Shown: positions 1-8,679, numbered from the stretch's first letter. The stretch: 64,000 nt of DNA from Dehalobacter alkaniphilus (GCA_040500365.1 CP148031.1:1984001-2048000); one strand, 5' to 3'. Numbers and translations: made by a program. Notes: a model not told the origin generated them from the letters alone.

Positions 1-189
1 GCAGCATATTCATTACCTATTTCATTGATTTGATTTCCTTCCCTCAGATTTGCAACCATCATAAATCAGGTACAAATGGTACAAGATATTGATGACAATG
101 GTTTAATCAAAAAAATAGTTTTCAAAACTAGGATTTACTTTTTTAATGGCCTAGAAAATCCAAGAGAATATAAAAGGAGGTAACTAAAA

Positions 190-456
190 ATGATGCGAGG
201 CTGGTATGGACCAGGTGGAGACTGGATGATGGGAGGCAATTATTCCTGGATGGGATTTGCAGTCATGATCATCCAATTGCTTTTCTGGCTGGGAATTATT
301 TTTCTTGCAGTCAGGCTGATTAGAAATTATCTGGACAGACAGAACACCTCCGGTAAACCGGAAGACCACGCTATGGCCATCTTGCGCGAACGATATGCCA
401 AAGGGGAAATCGATCTGGAAGAATACAATACCCGAAAAAGCGAGTTAGGGAGATAA
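190..456 (+). CDS. SHOCT-domain small membrane protein
   Basis: 88-residue protein. The first 20 residues are rich in Gly, Trp and Met, one hydrophobic helix lies at about residues 24-45, and the C-terminal 28 residues form a SHOCT motif (ILRERYAKGEIDLEEY). SHOCT segments are short helical modules often found at the ends of small membrane proteins and usually taken as oligomerisation or binding elements; no enzymatic role is implied. AAAAGGAGG at 172-180 sits 9 bases before the ATG at 190, so the start is secure. It stands alone, pointing toward the 3' end of the convergent group II intron. Confidence 0.8.
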   Translation: MMRGWYGPGGDWMMGGNYSWMGFAVMIIQLLFWLGIIFLAVRLIRNYLDRQNTSGKPEDHAMAILRERYAKGEIDLEEYNTRKSELGR

Positions 457-507
457 AATTTTACACAAATCAAAAGATATAAAAAGTTTTATTAAAGCAT
501 ATCATCA

Positions 508-2405
508 ATCGAGTAGGAGGGGGCGTCTCGCCCCCGGCCTCTCACACCACCGTATGTGCGGTTCCGCGTACGGCGGTTCAATAGTTTAAGTGCAGTACCT
601 CGTATTTCTTGGCTATGTCATCATAGCCGAGGGATTCGAGGTATTTGTCAGTCAACGTATGATTAAGTATCCCGCTCCCGGCTACTCTCCAGTAGCCTTT
701 GCCAGTGTACCCATTCTTGTGTGCCCAGTAAACCGACATGCCGAGTGCTATCAAGTTCCCGATTCGGGTTTTTGGTTTCTTCCACTGCTTCCAGATATAC
801 ATCCGTATCCGTCGTTTCAGCCACCTGTTCAGTTCCTGAATTCTGCTCTTCATACCGGCAATAGCGTAATAATTAAGCCACCCCGTTGTATATAGCTTCA
901 GTTCCTTCAGAATCTGTTGAATGGCCCTTCCGCGATTCCGTTTTGTGATGCCTTTGAGCTTTTCCTTGAATTTCTTCATTGACTTTTCATGCACCCGTAT
1001 TCCCGTACCTTTGCCCGTCCTGTACAAGGCAAAGCCAAGGAACTTAAGCTTCAGCGGTGATCCCGCTTTACTCTTTTCCGAGTTCACTTTCAGCTTTAGT
1101 TTCTTCTCAAGGTACTGCTTACAGCTTTCTAATACACGTTCTGCTGCTCTGCGGCTCTTGGTGTAGACAGCAATGTCATCCGCGTATCGCAAATGCTTGT
1201 GCCCCCGTCTTTCCATTTCCTTGTCGAATTCATTGAGGTAGATATTCGAAAGTAACGGAGATAACGGGCCTCCCTGTGGGCTGCCTTCCTCCGTCTTGCT
1301 TTTCACTCCATTCTCCATGACTCCGCTTTTCAGAAACTTCTTGATGAGGTCTATAATCCGCTTATCTTTTACTTCTTTGCGTATTATATTCATCAGCAGT
1401 TCATGATTCATCGTATCGAAGTATTTTGACAGATCGATATCCGCTGCGCGGGTATATCCCTGTTCGTAGTACTCTTTCGCTTCCTTCATGGCTTGCTGTG
1501 CGCTGCGCCCCGGTCGATAGCCGTAGCTTGCCTCCGAAAACAGCGGTTCAAAGATTGGTTGCAATATCTGCACCAATGCCTGTTGCACCATCCGATCAAT
1601 GACCGTTGGCACACCAAGTTTTCGTACTCCTCCATCCGGTTTGGGTATCTCTACTCTCCTAACCGGTTGAGGCCTGTACATCCCGTTTCCTAAACTCTGT
1701 AGCAACTCCTCTCTGTGTTTCCTGAGCCAGGGCAGCATTTCATCCACGGTCATTCCGTCGACTCCTGCTGCTCCACCGTTTGACTTAACCCTTTTGAAAG
1801 CCCTGTTCAGGTTTTCTCTGTCCAGAAGTCTTTTCATTAGGTCGACTGCACCGTCTTTTTCCTTGGTTTCTCGTTCAACGATGCTCCGCGCTCCGCCGTT
1901 GTCTTCGGGTTCCACCCTATCTTCCGGGCGGCAGCCAAGGTTTCCCTCGTATTCTGCCTTCTTCACATCGTCCACCTTCTTCCTTCTTCAAAAGACTACT
2001 ACTGTTCAGCCCTTCCCGCGTTTCCGCGGTACTATAGCTTCTGCTGACTTCTCATGCCTCAGCTACACATCACTGCGCGGTTTGCTCCTGTGGGTCGTCG
2101 AATGCGTCCCTCTTGTCGGGAGCGTGGTATGAGATCTCCCCGGGTAAGAACAACAACCTTCATCCCATGTAACCGCCGCATTTACTGTACAGGGTTCGGG
2201 TAGTATTGGACTTTGTTTTATTAAGCAAACTCGTCCACCCTGATTCAGCCTTATATGCGGTTTCTGTTCGTCGGTTCAGGACTTTGCTTACGGCTTCCTT
2301 TAGATTCCACCTCACGATGGACACCCTTGCCGTTCGGCTAGCACTTCCTACTACCAAGCGTGCAGCGGACTCTCACCGCCGAGTTGTTGCCCATGCCGGG
2401 CGCAC
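508..2405 (-). mobile_element. Group II intron, probably bacterial class C
   Basis: On the minus strand the element begins with GTGCGCCCGGCATGGG at 2405, the canonical group II 5' end, with the GGTGAGAGTCC element shortly after it. At the other end are a domain V-like hairpin (about 543-583) and a domain VI-like hairpin (GGGGGCG-AGA-CGCCCCC) followed by CCTACTCGAT, giving a 3' boundary near 508. The open reading frame 578-1975 lies in the expected domain IV position. The 5' exon is the terminator hairpin at 2410-2441, the insertion site preferred by class C introns. The 3' boundary is accurate to a few bases only. Confidence 0.85.
578..1975 (-). CDS. ltrA: Group II intron reverse transcriptase/maturase
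   Basis: 465-residue intron-encoded protein. It carries the reverse transcriptase fingers and palm: YGYRPGRSAQQA, the DIDLSKYFDT block, EGSPQGGPLSPLLSNIYL and the catalytic RYADDI motif, followed by the maturase (GIIM-like) region with WLNYYAIAG and WLKRRIRMYIWKQWKK. There is no C-terminal Cys-rich HNH endonuclease domain; the protein ends with a short Arg/Lys/Tyr-rich tail, which fits class C intron proteins that lack the endonuclease. Known role: it assists splicing of its host RNA and reverse transcribes it during mobility. The frame is intact, so the element may be active. The exact start codon is not certain. Confidence 0.93.
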   Translation of the reverse strand: MDDVKKAEYEGNLGCRPEDRVEPEDNGGARSIVERETKEKDGAVDLMKRLLDRENLNRAFKRVKSNGGAAGVDGMTVDEMLPWLRKHREELLQSLGNGMYRPQPVRRVEIPKPDGGVRKLGVPTVIDRMVQQALVQILQPIFEPLFSEASYGYRPGRSAQQAMKEAKEYYEQGYTRAADIDLSKYFDTMNHELLMNIIRKEVKDKRIIDLIKKFLKSGVMENGVKSKTEEGSPQGGPLSPLLSNIYLNEFDKEMERRGHKHLRYADDIAVYTKSRRAAERVLESCKQYLEKKLKLKVNSEKSKAGSPLKLKFLGFALYRTGKGTGIRVHEKSMKKFKEKLKGITKRNRGRAIQQILKELKLYTTGWLNYYAIAGMKSRIQELNRWLKRRIRMYIWKQWKKPKTRIGNLIALGMSVYWAHKNGYTGKGYWRVAGSGILNHTLTDKYLESLGYDDIAKKYEVLHLNY

Positions 2406-2409
2406 TTAT

Positions 2410-2441
2410 AAAATATCAAGGGACAGATCCCTTGATATTTT
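2410..2441 (-). terminator. Terminator of the rdhK-like gene; intron insertion site
   Basis: Perfect 14-bp arms (AAAATATCAAGGGA / TCCCTTGATATTTT) around a CAGA loop, 38 bases beyond the stop of the regulator gene. Read on the minus strand, the hairpin ends in TTTTATAA and the intron's GTGCG follows at once. A-rich and T-rich flanks would let it act in either direction. Confidence 0.75.
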
Positions 2442-2478
2442 ACATTACCCCTGCCGCATTTTTAATGATCAGGTTGAT

Positions 2479-3186
2479 TTAATAGGTTAATTCCTCATTT
2501 GCAATAAGGTTACATAATTTATTGAGATCGTAAACCTTAATGACTTTTCTATTCTTTTTTATAATGCCTTCTTTACTAAGATAAGTAAATAATTTACAAA
2601 CGGTCACAGGATGGGTTCCTGTTATTTTGGCAATCGTCTTTTGTGACACATTCTCAACCGCTAACTCATAATAGTCATTCACCCGATTTCCTTTTGTCAG
2701 ACAGAGGTTATATAGAAAAGAGAATACCCTAGCAGAAGGACGGCTTTGATAGAAGTCCCTTGATTGATACATAAAGTATTGCGTTTTTTGTATAAGATTC
2801 AAGATAAAATTTTTTAACAAACGAGTATTCTGCGATAATATTGCAACCATCATGTCCAAAGGAAAAAAACAGACAGTGCAATCTTTTACTGCAGTAATTT
2901 GGAATTCATGATCATCATTTTGGTTAAAAGCCACCGCTATGCCGTTCTTAAAAACTTCAAGCAGATACTTCTCCTCACCATTCCGCGATACCATACTCAC
3001 ATCAAGTTGTCCTGAAATCAAGAAAATAACATTACTAAAAGGTATGCCGGGCGAAACGATCTTGCTTCCCCTTGCAAATGTATGCAGGCTTCCAAGAGAA
3101 GTATACATGTTTAGCTCTTCAATGGGATCAAATGTTGGAATAATAGGCATCTTTATTATACAATCTGGTATTTTCCCGTTCTCCAA
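2479..3186 (-). CDS. CprK/RdhK-type CRP-FNR regulator
   Basis: CRP/FNR-family transcription factor of about 235 residues. An N-terminal cyclic-nucleotide-binding-like effector domain (to about residue 130) is followed by a long dimerisation helix and a C-terminal HTH_Crp domain (QKTIAKITGTHPVTVCKLFTY). The segment PIEELNMYTSLGSLHTFARGS resembles CprK of Desulfitobacterium. CprK-type proteins bind ortho-chlorophenolic ligands and activate dehalogenase genes at dehaloboxes, so this is the likely regulator of the neighbouring rdhBA. Start: AGGTGGGG (about 3194-3201) is well placed for the TTG at 3186, whereas the longer GTG frame at 3198 has its ribosome site touching the codon. A dehalobox lies upstream at 3228-3241. 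Confidence 0.85.
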   Translation of the reverse strand: MENGKIPDCIIKMPIIPTFDPIEELNMYTSLGSLHTFARGSKIVSPGIPFSNVIFLISGQLDVSMVSRNGEEKYLLEVFKNGIAVAFNQNDDHEFQITAVKDCTVCFFPLDMMVAILSQNTRLLKNFILNLIQKTQYFMYQSRDFYQSRPSARVFSFLYNLCLTKGNRVNDYYELAVENVSQKTIAKITGTHPVTVCKLFTYLSKEGIIKKNRKVIKVYDLNKLCNLIANEELTY

Positions 3187-3227
3187 AGTTATCCCCACCT
3201 TTTAAAAGAAAATATAAACTATTAGGC

Positions 3228-3241
3228 TTAATACTGATTAT
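3228..3241. promoter_or_regulatory. Dehalobox (CprK-type operator)
   Basis: TTAAT-ACTG-ATTAT matches the described dehalobox TTAAT-N4-ATTAA at 9 of 10 half-site positions. It lies about 42 bases upstream of the proposed TTG start of the CprK-like gene, between that gene and rdhA. A class II activator centre at -41.5 would put the transcript start almost on the start codon, so autorepression, or activation with a very short leader, is more likely than standard activation. Confidence 0.6.
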
Positions 3242-3499
3242 TTTCAAATACCGCTTCAAATATGCTGTTAAGAAGTTATGCCGAATTATAGAAATTTCTC
3301 GAAGCGGATATTATCAATGGGTTAATATAACATTACAATAGGTTGTGCGTAGCTATTTGCTGAAACCAAAAAAGTCATTAGAAAAAAGAAGTAAGATTCT
3401 TTTCAAATGACGACTGAATCTCTGCAATATTTCTGATAAAGACTAAAGACAGGAAAACATAATCTAAGACCAATTGCAAGTAATAAACATCTGTTTTCG

Positions 3500-3545
3500 T
3501 ATATCTTTAAGCGGCAAGATAAGACCTCGGCCGCTTAAAGATATA
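3500..3545. repeat. Perfect 16-bp inverted repeat 3' of rdhA
   Basis: Left arm 3500-3515 (TATATCTTTAAGCGGC) and right arm 3530-3545 are exact reverse complements around a 14-base loop. It lies 37 bases past the rdhA stop. Neither side has a T-run, so it is not a textbook intrinsic terminator; it could stabilise the rdhBA transcript 3' end or slow polymerase. Confidence 0.7.
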
Positions 3546-3581
3546 CCTAATGAGAAAACTGAACTGATTATTGCTTGGCGG

Positions 3582-4928
3582 CTAATACCTCTCAGGCCAT
3601 TCCAGCCACCATTTGTATTTCTCAATTTGTTCCGTACCGTAACCGAACATATCATCGATTGTTTTCAACAGACTGGAAGAAGCTTCTCCATGGCTACCAA
3701 TCCAAGTGCCTGCCTCGTGAAACCAGGACTGCTCTTTAGAGTCCCAGGGGCATACCTTCATACACCTGCCGCAGGAAGATCCTTCTTTGTTCGTTGAGCG
3801 GAATATTGTGCATTTTAGAGAGTCAGTGTTCCATCGCAAGTATCCATTATGCTCGGCTGGCTCATCATCAAATGTAATAGCGCCCCCTGGACAGTTATCA
3901 GCACATTTTTTACACACCCGACAAAAATCCTGTAAGCCAAAATCAATGGGATTATCGGGAACGAGCGGCAAATCCGTGGTTACAGCTGCACACTTATGGC
4001 GGAATCCCAGCCGGGGATGAGCTACGCAGTCTCCTGTTCTGGATAGTTCACCCAATCCCGACGCTATCAGGCAGGGACCCATGACTGCTTCATAGTTGGA
4101 AATATGATTTGCTCTGGCATTATAACCCAGGTTACGAATATAACTCGCTAAGATGACAGCAATAACACCGGAGGCATGATATGAACGGAAGGATTGACCG
4201 GCACTGATACCATCATATCCGGTCGAACCCAACATCGTTTCCAAATGCTGGTCAACCATAAACGTAATGACATAAGGCATCCTCTCCGTGACCGGAATTG
4301 ATTTAGACAAATCATCCCCATTCTTAAACAAATTATCCTGCGAAGGGGACCTGTAACTATAATAAGCATAAGCGGGCATCTTGCCGATTCCAACTTCGTC
4401 AGCCCGCAAAAAATACGCGCAATCCTTAATGTGTTGGGACATTTGTGCAGGATCTGGAATCGGCAGCTTTTCAGGAGCCGGTTTCCCGCCGCACAGTGCG
4501 TCTGGACCGATAACACCGACGAATCCCATAAGAGCAGCATTAAGAGGATGTTTACCAACAAAGTGATAGTGGAAGGATTCTTTTTGAGCTTCGGGGGTTA
4601 GTTTACCACGAATAGCATAATTGAATCCTGCGTCTGCTGCATGGGTGTTTTTAATAGGACCGACGATCTTTGAAGTTCCGAGCCATTGGTCGTTATTCTC
4701 AACAAATCGGACACTGGCACCACCATAATTTGCATTGGGATGCAGCTTGGATTTGGCTCCGTTTTTGGGACCTGTCTGGCTTGCCATAGCTTCTGACGGC
4801 AAAACTCCGATTGCGCCAACAATCCCTGCTGCCAGTGCAGAAGCAGCCCCTGCTTTTAGAAATTTACGCCGGTTCATCTGAAATTTTTGTCTCTGCTGTT
4901 TTTCTTCTTGTTCCAAAGATTTTGACAT
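3582..4928 (-). CDS. rdhA: Reductive dehalogenase catalytic subunit, CprA-like
   Basis: 448-residue corrinoid/Fe-S reductive dehalogenase. A twin-arginine signal (RRKFLK, residues 20-25) with a following Ala-rich helix indicates Tat export to the outer face of the membrane. The C-terminal half has two ferredoxin-like motifs: Cys336-x2-Cys339-x2-Cys342-x3-Cys346-Pro and Cys373-x12-Cys386-x2-Cys389-x3-Cys393-Pro. The segment YHASGVIAVILASYIRNLGY belongs to the conserved catalytic core. Length matches CprA (chlorophenol type) better than the roughly 550-residue PceA/DcaA group, and the B-before-A order is that of cprBA. The substrate cannot be read from sequence; a chlorinated aromatic is the best guess. 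It catalyses the terminal reduction in organohalide respiration. Start 14 bases after rdhB. Confidence 0.95.
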   Translation of the reverse strand: MSKSLEQEEKQQRQKFQMNRRKFLKAGAASALAAGIVGAIGVLPSEAMASQTGPKNGAKSKLHPNANYGGASVRFVENNDQWLGTSKIVGPIKNTHAADAGFNYAIRGKLTPEAQKESFHYHFVGKHPLNAALMGFVGVIGPDALCGGKPAPEKLPIPDPAQMSQHIKDCAYFLRADEVGIGKMPAYAYYSYRSPSQDNLFKNGDDLSKSIPVTERMPYVITFMVDQHLETMLGSTGYDGISAGQSFRSYHASGVIAVILASYIRNLGYNARANHISNYEAVMGPCLIASGLGELSRTGDCVAHPRLGFRHKCAAVTTDLPLVPDNPIDFGLQDFCRVCKKCADNCPGGAITFDDEPAEHNGYLRWNTDSLKCTIFRSTNKEGSSCGRCMKVCPWDSKEQSWFHEAGTWIGSHGEASSSLLKTIDDMFGYGTEQIEKYKWWLEWPERY

Positions 4929-4941
4929 TACTTTTCACCTC

Positions 4942-5256
4942 TTAACTCGTCAAATTAGAACTTTTCTGTTTTTTACCTAGACCTATCAATCCCACTAATC
5001 TTGCTAATACTATTCCGATGACGACAGATAATCCGAAGAAGAGAAAGATTCCGGTACTGGTAGCTTTGACATGACCAATCTGAGCATTCAGCACAATGAA
5101 AGATAATCCGATACAAGTAATCATAAACCATACCAAATACAGAGACCAATTAAGCACAGTTTTCTTTTTGTCCGCCTTGTTTGCGTAAGGTCTCAGGGCT
5201 AAAATACCTGCTAAAAAAAGCATTCCGACAACAAAAATGAGAACCACATTCAACAT
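4942..5256 (-). CDS. rdhB: Reductive dehalogenase membrane anchor
   Basis: 104-residue protein with three hydrophobic helices (about 3-22, 36-57 and 69-92) separated by basic loops, the standard form of RdhB/CprB. Known role: it anchors the exported catalytic subunit on the outside of the cytoplasmic membrane. It is first in the operon and ends 13 bases before rdhA. AAAGGGGG precedes the ATG at 5256. No rdhC, rdhT or rdhD-like gene is present in the window. Confidence 0.93.
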   Translation of the reverse strand: MLNVVLIFVVGMLFLAGILALRPYANKADKKKTVLNWSLYLVWFMITCIGLSFIVLNAQIGHVKATSTGIFLFFGLSVVIGIVLARLVGLIGLGKKQKSSNLTS

Positions 5257-5318
5257 TTTAACACCCCCTTTCCATACTTTTTCACATCAAGTCTATAGAA
5301 TAAACTCAAGTCACTCGC

Positions 5319-5370
5319 ATTATATCTCTGTAATACGTAATATCTCTTAGTAGCTACTAATTAGCGATTA
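5319..5370 (-). promoter_or_regulatory. Putative rdhBA promoter with dehalobox-like dyads
   Basis: On the minus strand a perfect TATAAT lies at 5324-5319, 63 bases before rdhB. Just upstream, GTAATACGTAATAT (5330-5343) resembles a degenerate dehalobox (7 of 10 half-site positions), and TAAT-N5-ATTA at 5358-5370 is a second imperfect dyad. There is no good -35 hexamer, which fits an activator-dependent promoter. Which dyad is used cannot be decided from sequence. Confidence 0.4.
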
Positions 5371-5424
5371 TTTTTCTAATTACAGGAACTTCTCCGCTTT
5401 TTAAAAGACATTTATAAAAACAAT

Positions 5425-5468
5425 AAAAAGCTAGGATGCAGCGTCGTACAACAACATCCTAGCTTTTT
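5425..5468 (-). terminator. Terminator of the sigma/DUF4349 operon
   Basis: Perfect 14-bp arms AAAAAGCTAGGATG (5425-5438) and CATCCTAGCTTTTT (5455-5468). On the minus strand the hairpin ends in a T-run. It separates the DUF4349 gene from rdhBA and should insulate the dehalogenase operon. Confidence 0.8.
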
Positions 5469-5614
5469 CATCGATCGTTTGGTTTAAATATATGTTATGG
5501 CAACTCATAATTGATGCTTATGGGAAATAGGAACTAATGAATATCTATATTACCGATGGTATTTAATGAGTGGCACAATGATTCAGGTATAACCACTGCA
5601 TTCTGATAAAGGCT

Positions 5615-6889
5615 TTATTCTTCATCTTCCTTTCGTCTAAAGCTTTTCTCCGAAAGCATCCTGCGTTTTTTAATGATCCGATAGACCAGCCAGATCAGCA
5701 GCAGGATCACCAATACCGGCAGCGCATAGCCGATGAAGACCAACACATAGTTGAGCGCATTCCAGAGGAAGCTTACAGTCTTGATCAAAGCATTCTTTAC
5801 GGCAATCAAGGTATTCTTCAGCGATATCGGCTGCCAGGGATCCTTAACCGTCAAGTCACTCTGGGCTTGCTCAATATTGATGGTAACCGTTGAGTATTCC
5901 ACCCGGTTGTCATAGTATTTGAGCTGCCCTTTCAGGCTTTCGATCTCTTGACGGACTGTAACCAGGGAATTTTCAATTTTCAGAATGTCCTCGACGGAAT
6001 TCGCTTTTTCGAGAATTTCCAAGTACCGTTGTTCCTGAGCCTCCCAAGATCTCAAACGAGTTTCGGTATCAAAATAAGCTGTCGATACATCTTCGGTATA
6101 CTGGTGTTGATTGACGATGGTGCCGAACTGGGGAATACTGTCTTGAAACGTTTGGAATTGTTTGGCCGGTATTCTTAAGGAGAGAAAAGCCATCACACTG
6201 TTGTCATAATTACTGCGGGTTGATTCGGCGATATATCCGCCAAGGGCCTTGGTTTTCTCCTCGATAGCCTTTGCCGCAGCGGCGACATCATCTGCCTTCA
6301 GGAAAACATCGAGCGAATAGATTATTTTCTGCCGGGAAAAATCATAGGCTGCAGATCCGCTCGGAATCAAATTCTCCGAACTTTTTTTCTGTGCAGCAGA
6401 CTCAGTAAACGAGGAAGGAACCGTATTACCGGAGTCAGCTACTGCCCCTCCAGATTCAGCCGCAACACCGGCATCAGGGCTCGCTGCAAGTTCATTCCCC
6501 ATATCATCCGTGGTACGATCTGTTGCCGTTTGCAGTGAACTGACCTGTTTCTGCAAACCATCCCCCATCAGGATTCCATTCACGCCAAGACCAACGGCCA
6601 GCACTACGACAGCGGCGCAGCCGATCAATGCAAATGCTTTTTTATTTCCATATAAAAGTTTATTTTTAATCCGTGTTACAAGCGCAGATAATCTGTTCTT
6701 CTTTACAGCAGCCACGAACGTCATGTTTTCCAGCGGCTGATTTTTAACAGAATCCAAAATTTTCCCCCGGGTTTTATCTTTGATCCGCTCCTTAAGACCG
6801 TCGTCCTGATAGACATAACCAAAAAATTTCTTAAGACGCATGAGATCACCATCTTCTTCCCACATGGCTTTTATTTTATCTTCAGACAT
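5615..6889 (-). CDS. DUF4349 membrane protein, probable anti-sigma partner
   Basis: About 424 residues: a cytoplasmic N-terminus, a membrane helix near residues 85-105, a Ser/Ala/Gly-rich linker (to about 170), then a DUF4349 domain containing a coiled-coil stretch (SVEDILKIENSLVTVRQEIE) and a C-terminal helix before a basic, acidic-ended tail. DUF4349 proteins are commonly encoded next to ECF sigma genes. The stop of the sigma gene overlaps this start (TGATG), indicating translational coupling. GGAGG is correctly spaced for the ATG at 6889 rather than the ATG two codons earlier. Anti-sigma function is inference from linkage. Confidence 0.75.
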   Translation of the reverse strand: MSEDKIKAMWEEDGDLMRLKKFFGYVYQDDGLKERIKDKTRGKILDSVKNQPLENMTFVAAVKKNRLSALVTRIKNKLLYGNKKAFALIGCAAVVVLAVGLGVNGILMGDGLQKQVSSLQTATDRTTDDMGNELAASPDAGVAAESGGAVADSGNTVPSSFTESAAQKKSSENLIPSGSAAYDFSRQKIIYSLDVFLKADDVAAAAKAIEEKTKALGGYIAESTRSNYDNSVMAFLSLRIPAKQFQTFQDSIPQFGTIVNQHQYTEDVSTAYFDTETRLRSWEAQEQRYLEILEKANSVEDILKIENSLVTVRQEIESLKGQLKYYDNRVEYSTVTINIEQAQSDLTVKDPWQPISLKNTLIAVKNALIKTVSFLWNALNYVLVFIGYALPVLVILLLIWLVYRIIKKRRMLSEKSFRRKEDEE

Positions 6890-7398
6890 CAGCATTCACC
6901 TCCAGCCACTTCCGCCTGATAGGCTGTCCGGAAACTTTTTTTGGCCCTGTATAGCAGGCTGTCTACCGCCTGTTGCGTGGTACCGAGAATTGTCGCCGTT
7001 TCGGATGCGCTGAATCCATCGATTAGCCGTAATTGAATCACAGCTACTTGATGTTCTGACAACTGAGAAAGGGTATTACTTACAGAAAGGACAGTACCCA
7101 GGTCCTCCCCATAATCCCTGCTGTTATTTGCATCCTGGATCTCTTCTGTAATTGGAATCATATTAACCTGTTTCCTGCCCCGATAAAAATCCGCGATATA
7201 ATTCGAAGCAATTTTTAACGCCCAGCTTTTCAAAGAGCTTCTTCCTTCAAAGCCGGCCAGTGATCTCCAGACCTTAGCCATGACTTCGGAAGTAACATCT
7301 TCAATTTCTGGTGAAGGAATCCTCAGACAGACAAACCTGTAAACAGACGGGAATAGTTCCTCATAGATTTCATCAAATGAGACCTCTGTTTGATTCAT
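6889..7398 (-). CDS. ECF-type RNA polymerase sigma factor
   Basis: About 169 residues with sigma-70 region 2 (ITYEELFPSVYRFVCL-like start, then EDVTSEVMAKVWRSL) and region 4 (LRLIDGFSASETATILGTT), with no region 3 in between, the ECF layout. It directs RNA polymerase to stress or envelope promoters. The downstream overlapping membrane gene is its likely regulator. ATG at 7398 is preceded by GGGGGGTGGG; an upstream GTG in frame abuts the ribosome site and is less likely. Its target promoters are not recognisable here. Confidence 0.88.
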   Translation of the reverse strand: MNQTEVSFDEIYEELFPSVYRFVCLRIPSPEIEDVTSEVMAKVWRSLAGFEGRSSLKSWALKIASNYIADFYRGRKQVNMIPITEEIQDANNSRDYGEDLGTVLSVSNTLSQLSEHQVAVIQLRLIDGFSASETATILGTTQQAVDSLLYRAKKSFRTAYQAEVAGGEC

Positions 7399-7464
7399 AC
7401 CCAGACCCACCCCCCTTAAACCGAAACATTGAATTCTACCCGGGCAACAGTATAGACGGAAAGA

Positions 7465-8016
7465 TCAGTGTATTTCTGATTCAAAATTTTTTTTAAAAAT
7501 GAATATCCCCAGAATCATGGAAATGACAACCAGAAATGCCGGATTTAGTCCGGGCCAAATCAGCATAATGGCAAAAGCTGTGATCCCCAGGACCCAGGTC
7601 ACTTTATCCTTAAAAGCACTCTGACCCATCTGCAGCGCCGACTGAGCCAAAAGCACTACAACGACAGGTCTGACCCCTTTCAGCATAGCCTGCAGTGCAG
7701 GTGAGTCAGCATAGTTGATCATCAGGTGGCCCAAGAATATCATGATAAGCGCCGTCGGCAGAACAGTGCCAATGATTGCAGCCAGCGCCCCGCTCCAACC
7801 CTTGACTCTATGTCCGATCATTCCTGCCAGTTTCGTCGCGATCGGTGCCGGCAAAGAATTGGATATGGCCACAATGTTTGTAAAATCTTCATTGGTAAGC
7901 CATTGATATTTGTGCACCGTTTCATTCTGGATGATCGGAATCATGGCCGGCCCGCCGCCGAAACTAAAGTTACTGGCTCTGAAAAAAGCAATAAATAAGT
8001 CCCAAAGCACTTTCAT
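7465..8016 (-). CDS. Chromate transporter, CHR half (second of pair)
   Basis: 183-residue membrane protein with the CHR-domain signature FFRASNFSFGGGPAMIP near the N-terminus and about five to six hydrophobic helices. Short CHR proteins work as heteromeric pairs encoded by adjacent genes, and the gene just upstream is a clear paralogue. Known members export chromate by antiport, but many Firmicute pairs have no tested substrate. GGGAG precedes the ATG at 8016. Confidence 0.88.
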   Translation of the reverse strand: MKVLWDLFIAFFRASNFSFGGGPAMIPIIQNETVHKYQWLTNEDFTNIVAISNSLPAPIATKLAGMIGHRVKGWSGALAAIIGTVLPTALIMIFLGHLMINYADSPALQAMLKGVRPVVVVLLAQSALQMGQSAFKDKVTWVLGITAFAIMLIWPGLNPAFLVVISMILGIFIFKKNFESEIH

Positions 8017-8061
8017 GTCATACTCCCAAAATCTGAATTTGAAATGTTCAAACCGGGCAAA

Positions 8062-8601
8062 TCAATAGATCAGGTAACCGATGACCATGGAAAGGACAAT
8101 CAGCAATACCGGATGCAGTTTTAAAAAATACAGGGCTGCCGCGGACCCGACCGCGATCAGCACGGTGGCGTAATCCAGGGGTACCTGGATCTGAAAAGCA
8201 TCAACAGCCATCTCATAAGCTACGATGATCAGCAAAGCAGTAACAATGGGTCTCACACCTGTCAGTGCAGCCTTTAGATTACTGGAATTCGCATATTTTT
8301 TTAAGATACCGCCTAAGACAATCAATATAAGCACCGTGGGCAGGATCGTTGCCAGTAAGGCGACGATCGCTCCCGGCCAGGAAGCAACCTGATAGCCGAG
8401 ATAGGCCGCTACTTTGGTTCCAAGCGGTCCGGGAAGCGCATTTGCCAAGGCAATGGTATCGGCAAACTGAGCATTGGTCAGCCAGTGATGATTATCAACG
8501 GTCTCTGCCTGAATCAACGGAATCATCGCCGGCCCGCCGCCAAAGGACAAGTTGCTCGCCCGAAAAAAAGCGATAAACAAATTCCACAAATCGGTTGCCA
8601 T
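8062..8601 (-). CDS. Chromate transporter, CHR half (first of pair)
   Basis: 179 residues, CHR domain with FFRASNLSFGGGPAMIPLIQ near the N-terminus and LPGPLGTKVAAYLGY in the middle, closely parallel to the downstream gene. AAGGAG lies 6 bases before the ATG at 8601. The two halves form one transport unit in a short-chain CHR pair; they probably arose by duplication and insert with opposite orientations. Confidence 0.88.
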   Translation of the reverse strand: MATDLWNLFIAFFRASNLSFGGGPAMIPLIQAETVDNHHWLTNAQFADTIALANALPGPLGTKVAAYLGYQVASWPGAIVALLATILPTVLILIVLGGILKKYANSSNLKAALTGVRPIVTALLIIVAYEMAVDAFQIQVPLDYATVLIAVGSAAALYFLKLHPVLLIVLSMVIGYLIY

Positions 8602-8679
8602 TTGTTCTCCTTCTATTCCTGTTCCTATCTTGTCATGATGCTTTAACCCAATTCAATTATAGCAAACGTTTTTGGTCTT

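Noticed and set aside
2160..2357. 65-codon frame on the minus strand upstream of the intron protein
   Set aside because: It lies in group II intron domain I, a structured RNA region, with no homology or ribosome site.
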